The notes under the pieces were generated by a model. The model saw only the letters and a program-made list of their open reading frames with translations. It was not told where the DNA came from and ran no database searches. From contig JBBPUQ010000004.1 of the NCBI GenBank assembly GCA_038501195.1, positions 3,100,001 to 3,164,000 of the forward strand: a DNA stretch of 64,000 nt, in the 5' to 3' direction. The position numbers were made by a program, and so were the translations under genes. Position 1 is the first letter of the stretch. Each line of letters begins with the position of its first letter. This DNA is from Nemania diffusa (Eukaryota; Ascomycota; Sordariomycetes; Xylariales; Xylariaceae). Shown here piece by piece: positions 12,901-24,479 of the stretch.

Positions 12901-14036
12901 TATGTGTATATCACAGTATGTGTAGGTATGAGAATCTAAGGTGAGTTACCCTAGTGGGTACGCTCACTGACTAGGTACTGCCTACTAGATTGGTGCGTAC
13001 GTAGATTTATTTACGCAGTAGCCAAGCGTGGGTTTCACAAGAGCATAGAAGGAACGATGAAATGCGGGTACTGGCCCCACACTAAGCCGAGACCCATTAA
13101 AATCCTTGGGGCTTATACACTACAGAGTACAGCGTACAGAAATGCACCTGCCCCACTTGTGCATGTACCTTTGTACTTGCGTACATATAGCAGTTTATCA
13201 ATTATACGTACCTACCTAGGTACACCACCCACCGGCAGCAGCAGCGTATAGGCTGGCCTTGGCGGTCTTGGCGCAACTGGCTTGCCATACCCATGCACAC
13301 CCCTACCGATGCAAGTACCCAGCAGGTACATGTAATCTACCAACGCCGTCACGACATCATGTTCCGGGAACACTGAACCCCCCCTCCCCCTTCGCTCCAC
13401 AAATCCACTTGCGCCCCTGGGCCGGTTGTCTCTGTCGAAAGCACCATTTCGTGGGTAAGGGTAGATTGACATGGAGTGAAGCAGTGCCCTTTCGAAAACT
13501 CCTGGGGCGAGCCGACCGTCTCTTGTTGTCTCTCTCGTCGTCCTCCACCGCCTGTCGCCCCCATCCCACTCTACCTATCATCGTGGCCAGGGCATTTGCA
13601 CCGAGCCTCAATTATCCTTCCATCATCGCTTTTGACAACAGCTAGCACACTGATCCCTTCAGAATTACAGTTTTCACTCACCATCCGCAACCTTCAGCAC
13701 ATGCGCTGAGTGGGGACGCACAGCCTATCAACGTGCGAAGCAGGAGTAGTCAGAGTCTGCACTAGAAATTGTATCTACGATCACGATACTTGTTTCTGGC
13801 AACAACACCGGCATCTTACCGGTTTCTAGCTTGTTGGTTAGGAGCTACCGCTCGGGCTTAGGTTCATCATCCGACATAGTTTAGGAGAGCTTGGCGCCTT
13901 CTAACTGAGCAAACTTCGACCACGTCGGACCACAGCGCCTTAGGAATATACCACGACGGGTCACTAGCCCTTGGGTTATTGACCAGTCTGGCTTCAATAT
14001 TGTGTTACTCTCGTGGCGGTATAGTTGCCGCCTGAG

Positions 14037-17000
14037 ATGGCTAACCACCACCCGTCACCGCAGATGGCAATGCAAATGCAGCAGCAGCAGCAGCACCATG
14101 GTCCTCCCGCTCCTCCGGGTCCCGCGCAGGGAAGCCAATGGCCGCCATCCTCATCATCGCGTACCATAATAGGCGTGAATGAATCCATATGGATGCAAAT
14201 CGGTAAGTTGAATTGTGAATCGCGAGAAGAGGAGCATGCCGTCGTCAACTAACACCCGTGGTAGGTAGTTTCTCTGAGCTGCTTGGCAATCTAGACGATG
14301 CGATGCATGCATATGAGAGAGCTCTCACCGCGAACCCGAATTCGGTCCCAGCTATGAATGCTATTAGTCTGATCCTCCGAACTCGCGAAGACTTTCACAA
14401 GGCGGTCGATTTTCTACAGGCAATTCTAAAAATAGATGCGGCAAATGGTGAAGTCTGGGGAAGTCTTGGTAGGCTTTACTTATACTATTCACGTTGACTG
14501 GTACCATTCGACTTACACTATAGGATAGGACACTGCTATTTGATGATGGATGATTTACAGCAGGCCTATGCCGCGTACCAAAATGCGCTGATTAATTTAG
14601 CAAACCCCAAGGTAAGCTTAGTCACATGCCTACTCTCATTATCTTTCTCTCTCCCTTGAACTTCAGCTAATATTATCAAGGAACCTAAATTATGGTATGG
14701 GATAGGCATATTGTACGACAGGTACGGATCACTGGATCATGCCGAAGAAGCCTTCTCTCAGGTCATGCAAATGCAACCCGACTTCGAAAAAGCAAACGAG
14801 ATATATTTCCGATTGGGCATCATATACAAACAGCAATCAAAATATGGGCAAAGTTTAGAGGTATGTTTTGTCCACGGGGATATCGATGCAATTAACCAAC
14901 AATCTGTAGTGTTTCAAGTATATTGTGAATTCTCCGCCGCCGCCACTCACCGAGGAAGACATTTGGTTCCAAATTGGTCACGTGCATGAGCAGCAAAAAG
15001 ACGTGGGTACCAGTCGCCTAGATTATAAGTGAACCATTACTGAATAATTTGTTTAGTATGATAACGCCAAAGCCGCTTATGGCCGGGTGCTTGACCGTGA
15101 TCCCACCCATGCTAAGGTCCTACAACAGCTTGGTTGGCTTCATCACCAACAGAGCAATAGCTTCCAGACCCAAGAGCGTGCAATCGAGTACCTCGAGAAA
15201 TCTGTAGCTGCCGGTGAGTATATATTCATTTATGACAATACCATGGAAGTCTTGCTCAAACGTGGTAGATAACAATGATGCTCAAAGCTGGTATCTGCTC
15301 GGTAGATGCTATATGTCACAACAGAAGTATCCCAAGGCATACGAGGCTTACCAGCAGGCGGTGTACCGTGATGGCCGTAATCCCACATTCTGGTGTTCGA
15401 TCGGAGTTTTATATTATCAAATCAATCAATACCGCGATGCCTTGGACGCCTATTCGCGCGCTATTCGTCTGAACCCCTATATCTCAGAGGTTTGGTACGA
15501 CCTGGGAACCTTGGTGAGTTAACGCGCCCTTATGGTCACATGCCCGATTGTATGCTAATTATAATACAGTACGAGTCCTGCAATAATCAGATAACAGATG
15601 CGTTGGACGCGTATCAGAGGGCAGCAGAATTGGACCCCGCCAATCCTCATATCAAGGCCAGATTAACACTTCTGCGTCAAGGCCAAACACCAGGAAGTAA
15701 TATTCCCCAGGCTATACCAACCGATGTCCACCCTCAGTCCTATGGAGCTCAAGGCCCACAAGCGCCTTCGTGGCCAGGCTCTGGACCAATTCAGCAATCT
15801 GGACCTAGCGGCTCACACAGACCTCCTGGACCTGCTGCTGCTAACGGTTGGGGCCAACGGACTAGTGATATAAACCCCCCGCAGCCGCCGAATCCTTACG
15901 AGCAACGAGAGGCATTCCGTGGGCCAGCGCCTCTACCCCGCCAGCCAAGCCCTCGCTCTGAGATGAGGCCTTACGGAGAGCCTAACCGCCCTGGCCCGGC
16001 ACCGATCCGAAGAGGTCCTTCGCCTGGGCCATTGTCACAATACGGTCCCCCACCATTGCCTGGTCCTCCCCAGCAACCTCCTCCGCCGGTCCAGGGTGGT
16101 CCAACCCGCGTATCAAACCCTAGCTATACGCCTACGCCCTCTAGTATGGGCCCTGGAACTGGTCCCCCAAACGGTGCTCCTCAGCCGCATACATTGATGC
16201 CTTATCGAGCGGGTTCTCCGCGCCCTGAACAGCAACGGCCAATGCATGACAATCGCATGCCATCCCCGAAGTCTGCATACCCCCAGCATCAACCCGCCTA
16301 CTCGCACCACCCAGAACCAGGGATGGATAGTGCTGGCCCCATGCCACCAAAAGGCCCGATGGGACCGGATATGCATCGTGATGAGCGACCTCCATCCGTG
16401 GCTTCCAAAAGGATGCGCGAGTGGGAAGACGAGCCGGCACTGAAGAAGCCTGCAAGTGACGAAAATAGGTCACGTATGCACGATGTGACTCATCGGCGCC
16501 CATCTACTCCCCTAAGAGATTCATATCGCCGATCTCCTGATGCTCATCGATTTGAAGAACAGCGCCGAATGGAGGAGCGCCGAGTCGAGGAGCAGAGGCG
16601 TGTTGAAGAGATGCGACGCGTTGAGGAGCAAAGGCATGGAAACGAGGGATATCATCCGTCGGAAGCAGCCCATCACCCTCCGGCTCACACGATGCCACCC
16701 AACCACTTGCCCCCCATGCAATCAGGACCATCGCCCATGCCTGGCATCCTTCATGAACCCCCGCAGCCCAGCCCGGCTTCCAAGGAGTACACCCAAGAAG
16801 ATAGGCCCAGGCTGGAACACCCACCTGCGCCAGTACCCCTACAGATGAATGAGCCTGAGCGCGCTGCTCGTAAGATGGATGTTGATGAGGACTATGACGA
16901 CAGTGGTGAAGAGGAGAAGAAGGCGGTTCCTGGAGGTCCAACGTCGGGTCCCGCGTCGACATCGGGAGATATGAAGGCAACGACGACACCTACAAGTGCT

Positions 17001-17045
17001 GGTATAAATGGGATGATGGGCCCGGCCCCGAAGACGGAAAGTTGA
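14037..17045 (+). CDS. CYC8: CYC8/SSN6 TPR general transcriptional corepressor
   Basis: Fungal orthologue of yeast Cyc8/Ssn6 (RCM-1 in Neurospora, SsnF in Aspergillus), which pairs with Tup1 in nuclear repression. Eight exons by my model: 14037-14202, 14265-14468, 14529-14611, 14681-14860, 14910-15002, 15057-15213, 15269-15513 and 15570-17045. All introns are GT-AG, 48-69 nt, and the frame totals 868 codons (867 residues). After a Gln-rich N-terminus, about ten tetratricopeptide repeats span roughly residues 56-370 (for example YGIGILYDRYGSLDHAEEAF and WYLLGRCYMSQQKYPKAYEA). The last exon encodes a long Pro/Gln/Gly-rich disordered tail. It also carries a charged RRVEE-type repeat (around genomic 16560-16640) likely to form a helix, and ends with an acidic segment. 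A long gene-free region lies upstream, as is common for global regulators. Confidence 0.93.
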
Positions 17046-17876
17046 TAGACTGCCACATGTGATGGGGGAGGCTTTACTGGACTTAATGCGCGCATACCCT
17101 TTTCTTGATTGTTTATTGATGCCAGCAATGTATAAAAAGTATGGCGAGTACTGTATCTCTCATGACGGGAGGAAGCGCCCCGGTGACATTAAACTGTCTC
17201 TTTTCAAGTGTTTTCTTCCTTTTTTTTTTTGAACGCGCTTGACGTTTTCCCTTAGTCAATATAAACGTTCTCAGCTAACCTAATGTGATTTTCCTTTGAG
17301 ATGTTATGGTGTCGTATTGAGAAGAGGTAAACTTGACTACTTTATTCTGCTAGCTCCTAGAAAAAGCCTACATCATCGTATTTATTTAGAATCCTTAAAG
17401 TACCTACTAAGGAAGCACTATACTATTTAGAGATTTTGTAAATTCTAAAAATAATCGCGCTTCATGCTCTACCTTGAAATTAATAGTAAAAATTGCTAGC
17501 AGGAATTGGTATTTTCGGTTGGTAGGGAGTCCTTTTAACAGTTCTTCGATGGTGAAGTATGGCAACCTGCCCGTTAGCTAGCTAACCCCATAAATCCATT
17601 TGTGTCCGTTATCTCGATAGATTTCGCGGGGTTAGCACTTAAAATGGGATTTTCGTTCTTCGAGTTATCGATAAGGGCTCTGCTGTGGTACCTAAGTAGC
17701 TTGCTATGGGGCCCGGCTATTCTTCGGGAGATTTGATCCACACACAATCATTCGGGTGGTGCACTGCCAAATGTGAAGCGAACTTTTTCTACCTCCATAT
17801 TTTCCTTTCTCCTTCAATCCTCCATCTCACGCCAACCGATTGACTTCTTCTACTAACAACAGGGAATCAATCGACG
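17046..17876. other. CYC8 3' flank and RPL3 promoter
   Basis: No gene. AT-rich with T-runs near 17220. The right end is the promoter and 5' leader of the ribosomal protein gene, with a pyrimidine-rich stretch at about 17785-17830 just before the start, as often seen at highly expressed fungal genes. Confidence 0.6.
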
Positions 17877-19218
17877 ATGTCTCACCGTAAGTTCGAGGCG
17901 CCTCGCCACGGTTCGCTGGCTTACCTGCCACGAAAGCGTGCCGCTCGTCACCGAGGAAAGGTCAAGTCGTAAGTGCAGGCCGATCATCTCGCAGCGTCAG
18001 AAGCTGATCTCAATTGCCGTACAGATTCCCCAAGGATGACCCCAAGAAGCCCGTCCACCTCACCGCCGCCATGGGCTACAAGGCCGGCATGACGACCATC
18101 GTCCGTGACCTCGACAGACCCGGCGCGAAGTCGCACAAGAAGGAAGTTGTCGAGGCCGTCTCCATTATTGATACCCCACCTGTACGAACAACGCAGCCCG
18201 CTTGGCTCTGTGCCTATGGCTAACATCTTGTGACAGATGATCGTTGTTGGTCTTGTGGGCTACATCGAGACTCCCCGGGGTCTGCGATCCCTCACCACTA
18301 TCTGGGCCGAGCATTTAGGTGACGAGGTCAAGCGCCGCTTCTACAAGAACTGGTACAAGAGCAAGAAGAAGGCTTTCACCAAGTACGCCAAGCAGCACTC
18401 CGAGAACAGCGGTGCTTCCGTCACACGCGAGCTCGAGCGCATCAAGAAGTACTGCACCGTCGTCCGTGTGCTCGCGCACACCCAGATCCGCAAGACCCCT
18501 CTGAAGCAGAAGAAGTCGCACCTCATGGAGATCCAGATCAACGGCGGTTCCATCGCCGACAAGGTCTCCTTCGGCCACGGTCTCTTCGAGAAGCCCGTTT
18601 CCATCGACTCCATCTTCGAGCAGGACGAGATGATCGATGTCATTGCCGTCACCAAGGGTCACGGTTTCAACGGTGTCACCTCTCGTTGGGGTACCAAGAA
18701 GCTGCCGCGTAAGACACACAAGGGTCTCCGTAAGGTCGCTTGTATCGGTGCCTGGCATCCGTCCCACGTCCAGTGGACTGTTGCCCGTGCTGGTCAGATG
18801 GGTTACCATCACCGTACATCCGTTAACCACAAGGTCTACCGCATCGGTAGGGCCGGCGACGAGGGTAACGCCTCGACCGAGCAAGATATCACCAAGAAGA
18901 CCATCACTCCGTAAGTTTCTATTCCGGCTACTCAATTCAAAAGACATGCTAATCATAAACAGTCTTGGTGGCTTCGTCCGCTATGGTGACGTCAAGAACG
19001 ACTTCGTCATGGTCAAGGGCTCTATCCCTGGTGTCAAGAAGCGGGTTATGACGCTCCGCAAATCCATGTTCACTCACACCTCAAGAAAGGCTCTCGAGAA
19101 GGTCCAGCTCAAGTGGATCGACACCTCGTCCGAGTTTGGTCACGGTGCTTTCCAGACCCCGGCCGAGAAGAAGCAGTTCTTGGGTACTCTCAAGAAGGAT
19201 CTTGTACAAAGCTCTTAA
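17877..19218 (+). CDS. RPL3: 60S ribosomal protein uL3 (L3)
   Basis: Cytosolic large-subunit protein uL3, which reaches toward the peptidyl-transferase centre. Four exons: 17877-17968, 18025-18181, 18237-18910 and 18963-19218. They total 393 codons (392 residues), close to the usual length of fungal uL3 (about 387-392). The N-terminus [20 protein letters not shown] is the conserved uL3 start. Other hallmarks are [18 protein letters not shown] and the W-loop region around [20 protein letters not shown]. The C-terminus has the typical KKDL ending region. Codon use is strongly biased to C-ending codons in exons 2-4, matching high expression. The antisense frames over this gene are shadows of that bias. 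Confidence 0.97.
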
Positions 19219-19881
19219 GCCAGCTTTGCATTTCCTTGTATCTAGTGTTTGCATCGGTGTTCTCGGTTCCATTTTCGGCTACTGCAATGGGCGTGGTGGT
19301 CTTATGGATTGGCATTTGAGTCGCAGCTAATGAGTAACTGCATGAATGAAAAAAAGCCCATGTGATTCCCCAACTAGCTTTGCTTGACTGTATTTAATGT
19401 CGTCTAGTGAAGATTATGTGTATTATGAATTGTAGGCTAATATCCTCAGTGCACCTCCGGAGGCATTTTGTCGCGTTGAACATGTCCTGTAGAAGTGCCA
19501 TCAAACGGTAGTACCACCAACCTTTTATCTGTTAGTCGACACTCGAGATGCCCTATGTTGTTCTCCAAACCAGGAATCTGACGGCAATATTATGCCTTAA
19601 AAATAAGAGTAAAATGATAACGGTAGTACTATTACCGCCTACAGGTTCAATACATATGTAGTATATATAAATGTATAATACATGCTATATATGTATGCAG
19701 TAGGCACATAAAATCGATGAAGGCCTAACCCTACAGGGTACAGAGGTAGACATCCACTGGTGACTGGCAGGAGGCTATGATGTAATCGGTCCAATCAATC
19801 TAATTCTATCCAGAGCCAAAGACCAAAAACTGCGAATCACAACAACGCGCGCTCTTGATTTGTTTCCCGACAATCCTGTCA
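19219..19881. other. RPL3 3' flank
   Basis: No gene seen. AT-rich, containing a small inverted repeat at about 19620-19637 (CGGTA...TACCG) and ATATAT runs around 19660-19695. Confidence 0.55.
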
Positions 19882-20818
19882 ATGACACCTCGTTCGATGT
19901 TCTGTCTCAGACGAGCTGCGACTCACACCCAGCCTCACCATAATTTAGAATTGCATTTGAGACGGTACGTTTCGCATCAAAACCGATCTCCCCAAACTCT
20001 ACTCCCCACGTTAGCCAGAGCCAGAGCCGGAACCAAAGCTAGAACTAGAGCGGGCAGCCCACCACCAATACTTGGATCGGACGGACGCTTGCGACAGCAA
20101 ACGGCTTACAGACATCATCCCCTTCAACGGTTCACAACTACGGCCGCGACGAGAATGGCATCGGACGAGGACTACATGGCATTCCTCGACAAGGTCAATC
20201 GGGATCCGAACGAGGGCTATGCCAAGCCGCAAAGCAGCAGCGGCAAGGATACGCTCAAGGCGACGGACGACGGCGCCAGCATCCCTGCTGCGATCCAAGA
20301 AGCGACGAAAGATGCATTCTATGTGAGCGATGCTGATGAGCCCTTCGTGCCCGTGTGCCTGGCGTGGGATGAGGCGGGCAAGGGACTGCCTGACGAAGGT
20401 GTGTTGGTATTTCTCTTTCTACGTCCAACTACATACCTACCTACACCCCTCTGTGTTAGCCGACACATCTATTTCTAACTATAGGTGGTTTGGGGTACCG
20501 GTACCGCCCCGTGCACACGAATAGTAGGAGGCACCAAGCTAACAGGATGATTGCCACGTAGAGGAGTTTGCGACCTTGATACACCACCCGGACCCGTCGC
20601 AGGCAGACATCAGCATACAAGACCCGGCGGACTGGGACACGCAGGGCCAATACCAGGCGATCCTGGAGGCGGTGCGCCAGGCCGGGAAGGGGAATGACGT
20701 GCGGGTGTACCGCGTAGCGAAGGGAGGCGTCAAGGCCGAGTACTGGGTCGTGACGACGGACGGCAAGGGCAAGGGCGCGAGGCTAGTGGGCGCGAAGGCA
20801 CTGGCCGTGGAGAGCTAG
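19882..20818 (+). CDS. conserved fungal protein of unknown function, possible mitochondrial presequence
   Basis: I do not recognise a named domain. Two exons, 19882-20398 and 20562-20818, joined across a GT-AG intron at ...PDE|EEFATLIHH. The core begins MASDEDYMAFLDKVN (ATG at 20155) and gives a 166-residue acidic protein ending near VGAKALAVES. However, the same frame stays open for about 90 codons upstream. That segment is Arg/Ser/Thr-rich and almost free of acidic residues (MFCLRRAATH..., ...LQRFTTTAATR just before the core Met), as expected of a mitochondrial targeting sequence with a processing site. I therefore give the longer model, 257 residues. If only the core is translated, the start is 20155. 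ATG 20155 has A at -3 and would be an acceptable initiator, so both forms could be made. Confidence 0.65.
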
Positions 20819-21320
20819 CGAGGCGACCTGTCATACCTGACCTACCCGACCCGTCTGTTCGTTTGTCTCGGGGTTCGGAGGTGAGGGAGGTGATTGTGAC
20901 CCGGCACTGGGACGTTCGTTAGACACGGTGTCGGGAGCGAAGTGATGGGTCACTAAACCCCCGACTTGGGAGTGAATGACATGGGATCCCAGTGCTGCGG
21001 TTTTATCGGCGTTGCCGTCTATTTGTTTGCGTGTTTGCGGGCGGGCAGCGAAGGACTTCCCCAAGTAATCGCTGGGTAGCCTCGACGAAAAAAAAACATG
21101 ATCGAGCCACCTGAGATATTACCAGGCACCTGACACCAAAGAAAAAAGTAGGCAAGCTATTATTAGATTGTATCTACATAATATGTTGAATTCGAATTAT
21201 GCAGTTTGCAATGAGCGACTTGAGCGAGACTTGAAGCCGTGCCGATTGTGATTTGCGACAAATTCCTGTAATTGAGGTTTCTAAATCCATCCATATTCTG
21301 TTTACTTTGGTAGGATGTAA

Positions 21321-21450
21321 ATACCTACCTAGGTACCTACCTATTACCTACCTAGATAGCTAGAACACACCCTAGGTACCTACTGCGTAGGCACACCCTA
21401 GGCACGCCTACAGAATACATATAGGTAGGTATACCTAGCCGCTAGCGGCA
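21321..21450. repeat. TAGGTACCTA palindromic motif cluster
   Basis: Contains ACCTACCTAGGTACCTACC followed by further TACCTACCTAG, CCTAGGTACC and TAGGTAGGTAT words. The words are palindromic or paired with their complements, so the region could fold into hairpins. Confidence 0.6.
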
Positions 21451-21535
21451 CAGGCACCTATATTTTGGCAGAAGACAGTGAAAATAAGATCGCACTGTAT
21501 AAATATGGACGTTGAAGCAGTGCATACCGTGTGTA

Positions 21536-21542
21536 TGAGTCA
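21536..21542. promoter_or_regulatory. Gcn4/CPC1-type site (TGAGTCA)
   Basis: Perfect TGA(C/G)TCA half-palindrome 276 bp upstream of the anthranilate synthase ATG. This is the binding site of Gcn4/CPC1/CpcA, the activator of general amino-acid control; trp genes are classical targets. The match is seen directly; its function is inferred from the downstream gene. Confidence 0.6.
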
Positions 21543-21675
21543 CGATTACTGTCCGAGTGCTCTATCACTGCCCCGCGTTCCGCAGTTCGGAGTAGCAATC
21601 AAATCAATACTACATACCTGCCTTACTTAGATAGAAATTGAAGCTGGGAAGAGCGGGATTGATAGTGCCGCGGGG

Positions 21676-21682
21676 TGAGTCA
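21676..21682. promoter_or_regulatory. Gcn4/CPC1-type site (TGAGTCA), proximal copy
   Basis: Second perfect TGAGTCA, 136 bp before the start codon and 140 bp from the first copy. Two perfect sites this close to an amino-acid biosynthesis gene are unlikely to be accidental. Confidence 0.65.
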
Positions 21683-21811
21683 ACAAACAAAACAGGATAG
21701 AGCCCTCCAAGAGCCTCAGAGAGGCAACTGCCTCACCTATTACCCCAGTAAACAAATAATCAACTTATCTTGTTGACCTGCATTGGATATCTGACAGCAA
21801 CCGCCGCCGCC

Positions 21812-23610
21812 ATGGCACAAGCAGTAGGAATTACCACACCACATGATTATTATTACACCACACCTCATCACACCCCACCCTCACTTGCACTCACTTACTT
21901 CACTTCACCTCACCTCGCCTCACCTCATTTCCCCAAACTGCAACTCAATTCGGACCATGACTGACCAACCACGTGTGTCTGTGCTTAACAGGATGTCATC
22001 CTCCCGTCGCTCGAAACGGTCCAAGAGCTTCTCTCTCAGCCGCCTCCCCAGACCTCCAAGAAGCCCAATATCGTCCCCTTATATGGCCAGATATCCGCCG
22101 ATCTGATAACACCCTCGGCCGCCTACCTCAAAGTCTCGGCGCATTCCAAGTCAGACTTCTCCTTCCTCTACGAAAGCGCCGCCACGGAGCGCGTCGGCCG
22201 GTACAGCTTCGTGGGCGCAGGACCGCGGAAGATCATCACCACGGGAGAAGGCCATGGCGAGTCTATAGATCCTCTGCCGGCCCTGGAGAGTGAACTAGCA
22301 GAACGCGTGGTCCTCGACGTGCCAAACCTCCGGCTGCCGCCTTTGACTGGTGGCGCCATTGGCTATGTAGGCTATGATTGTGTACGGTATTTCGAGCCCA
22401 AGACGGCCCGGCCGATGAAGGATGTGCTCAAGATCCCCGAATCCTTGTTCATGCTCTTCGATACCATTGTCGCCTTCGACAGCTTCTTCGGCGTCGTCAA
22501 GGTCATTACCTACCTCAACATCCCCGATGACCTTGCCTCCTTGCCCGACGAGTACGCCAAGGCCACCGCCGTCATTCGCGAGCTCATCGATGTCCTCGCT
22601 GCTCCCGAGATACCCCTTCCCGAACAGCAGCCCATCAAGCTAGGCCAGGAATACACATCCAACATAGGCCAGGCCGGCTACGAGAACCATGTCACCGAGC
22701 TCAAGAAGCACATAGTTGTCGGCGATATCATCCAGGCAGTGCCATCACAACGCTTCGCCCGTCCGACCTCGTTGCACCCTTTTAACATATACCGCCACCT
22801 GCGCACCGTCAACCCGTCGCCATACCTCTTCTACGTAAACTGCCGAGACTTTCAGATCGTAGGCGCCTCACCTGAGTTACTAGTAAAAGAGGAGGACGGT
22901 CGCATCATCACACACCCCATCGCCGGCACCGTGAAGCGCGGCCCGACACTAGAGGAGGACGAGCGGCTCGCCAATGAGCTACGGTCCTCGCTGAAGGATC
23001 GCGCCGAGCATGTCATGCTTGTCGATCTCGCGCGAAACGATATCAATCGTGTGTGCGACCCGCTAACAACGCGCGTCGACCGCCTCATGGTTGTGGAGAA
23101 ATTCAGCCACGTCCAGCATCTGGTTTCGCAGGTGTCAGGTGTCTTGCGCGCGGGTCAGACGCGCTTCGACGCCTTCCGATCCATATTTCCCGCCGGCACA
23201 GTCTCCGGCGCCCCCAAAGTCCGGGCCATGGAGCTAATTGCCGAGTTAGAGCAAGAGAAGAGGGGCGTATATGCTGGCGCCGTTGGTTATTTCGGATACA
23301 ACAGCGTAGATACAGCGGGAAATGAAAAGGAGGGTGCCATGGATACATGTATAGCCTTGCGCACGATGATGGTCAAAGACGGGATCGCCTACCTTCAAGC
23401 CGGTGAGTTGCTTCCTAACCCAGTTTTGATTATTGAACCCCTGAGGTTGGCAAATGAGTATGTAGCTAACTAGATTTATCCGTAGGAGGCGGTATCGTCT
23501 TCGACTCGGATGAGTACGAGGAGTGGATGGAGACCATGAACAAGCTGGGCGCCAACATGCACTGCATCACGTCTGCTGAGAATCTCTACGCCAAACGGCA
23601 GAGCGCATAG
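21812..23610 (+). CDS. TRP2: anthranilate synthase component I
   Basis: Chorismate-using subunit that makes anthranilate, the first committed step of tryptophan synthesis, with ammonia delivered by the glutamine amidotransferase partner. Exons: 21812-21823 (four codons, MAQA), 21992-23402 and 23486-23610; 515 residues. It is very close to yeast Trp2 throughout. The N-terminal domain includes [11 protein letters not shown]. The chorismate-binding domain includes [37 protein letters not shown] and the C-terminal [17 protein letters not shown] block. Exon 3 completes [13 protein letters not shown]. The first exon is inferred: the donor GTAGGA is weak, but [15 protein letters not shown] resembles related fungal N-termini. 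Two TGAGTCA sites upstream suggest general amino-acid control. A poly(A)-like AATAAA lies about 60 nt after the stop. Confidence 0.95.
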
Positions 23611-24479
23611 GCATAGACGGCTACGGCTACGGCTAGAATGTGCTACTTATATAGACGCATCAAGAGTAATAAATCAAAAAGTTCAATATGAACCGTCAAG
23701 ATCGCTTTGGTTAGTAGTATGGATTTTACGGGTTTCTACGTGCACTATTTACATCTGCATCTACGGGAATGTGAGCCTATTGTTTCTTAGTTCAAGTGAA
23801 ATGTTGCGCTGCAAACCCCTTTAAGCAAATCATTAGTCAACTGGGCCATGCATCGCCTATTTGTAGAGTTTTATTGTTATGCTGTGAGCTTCTTAGGGGA
23901 AAATCAGGATATCTACTATCCCCTTGCAGATTAGGTGTCAAGGTTTTGTGAGCTACTTATATAACTTAGGTAGTTATTATATCATGAAATTAATAACGAC
24001 CTGGGCTTCATGGCATGTAGGAAGCGACTGTGTATCTACGTAAACAGCGAACATATTCATGGGAATGGCTTAGCACTTATGTTTCGTATATATATATATG
24101 TCTGTGGGTGCGTGCGTATACAGCAAGGCAAAGTCTTAGAATCAGTTGTGGTGAGATATGCTCAATGTCTCAATCAGTAAACGTGTTGTCTAGGTGTATA
24201 TATTGCCATATAATTGCTCATATTCTCCAAAGGTATCTGCCTTCATTCTATAGTTGGTCCGACGTATCCTATATATCGAAGTCACCTATTGGATATTATC
24301 GTGTCAATCCAGTACAGAACAATTCCTCGTAGATCGTGTGTCTAAAGTAATGCTCATGACTCGCTCAATCCCGTCTAAGGTCACAATCTATATACATGCT
24401 TTTCTTACTATAACAGCTCGCCTTCTCCCCTATCCTCGTCTAGTCCCATCTATCCCCGAATATCCACCCCGTTTGTCCT
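23611..24479. other. intergenic between convergent TRP2 and GFA genes
   Basis: Convergent 3' flanks; AT-rich; no gene, RNA or repeat array recognised. Confidence 0.6.

Larger units (their letters stand above)
7100..14036. other. 7-kb gene desert upstream of CYC8
   Basis: No supportable protein, tRNA or rRNA gene was found on either strand. The stretch contains TAGGTA motif clusters (about 10437-10615, 11220-11260, 12890-13010), a CACCAT hexamer array and a CAAT array, several T-runs, and a pyrimidine-rich block at about 13370-13620. That block could be promoter or 5' leader of CYC8. A long noncoding RNA cannot be excluded from sequence alone. Confidence 0.55.
20819..21811. other. promoter region of anthranilate synthase gene
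   Basis: No gene. It holds a dense TAGGTA/TACCTA cluster (21321-21450) and, nearer the start codon, two TGAGTCA sites listed separately. Confidence 0.65.

Noticed and set aside
18315..18956. 213-codon minus-strand frame opposite RPL3
   Set aside because: Antisense shadow of strongly biased ribosomal-protein codons.
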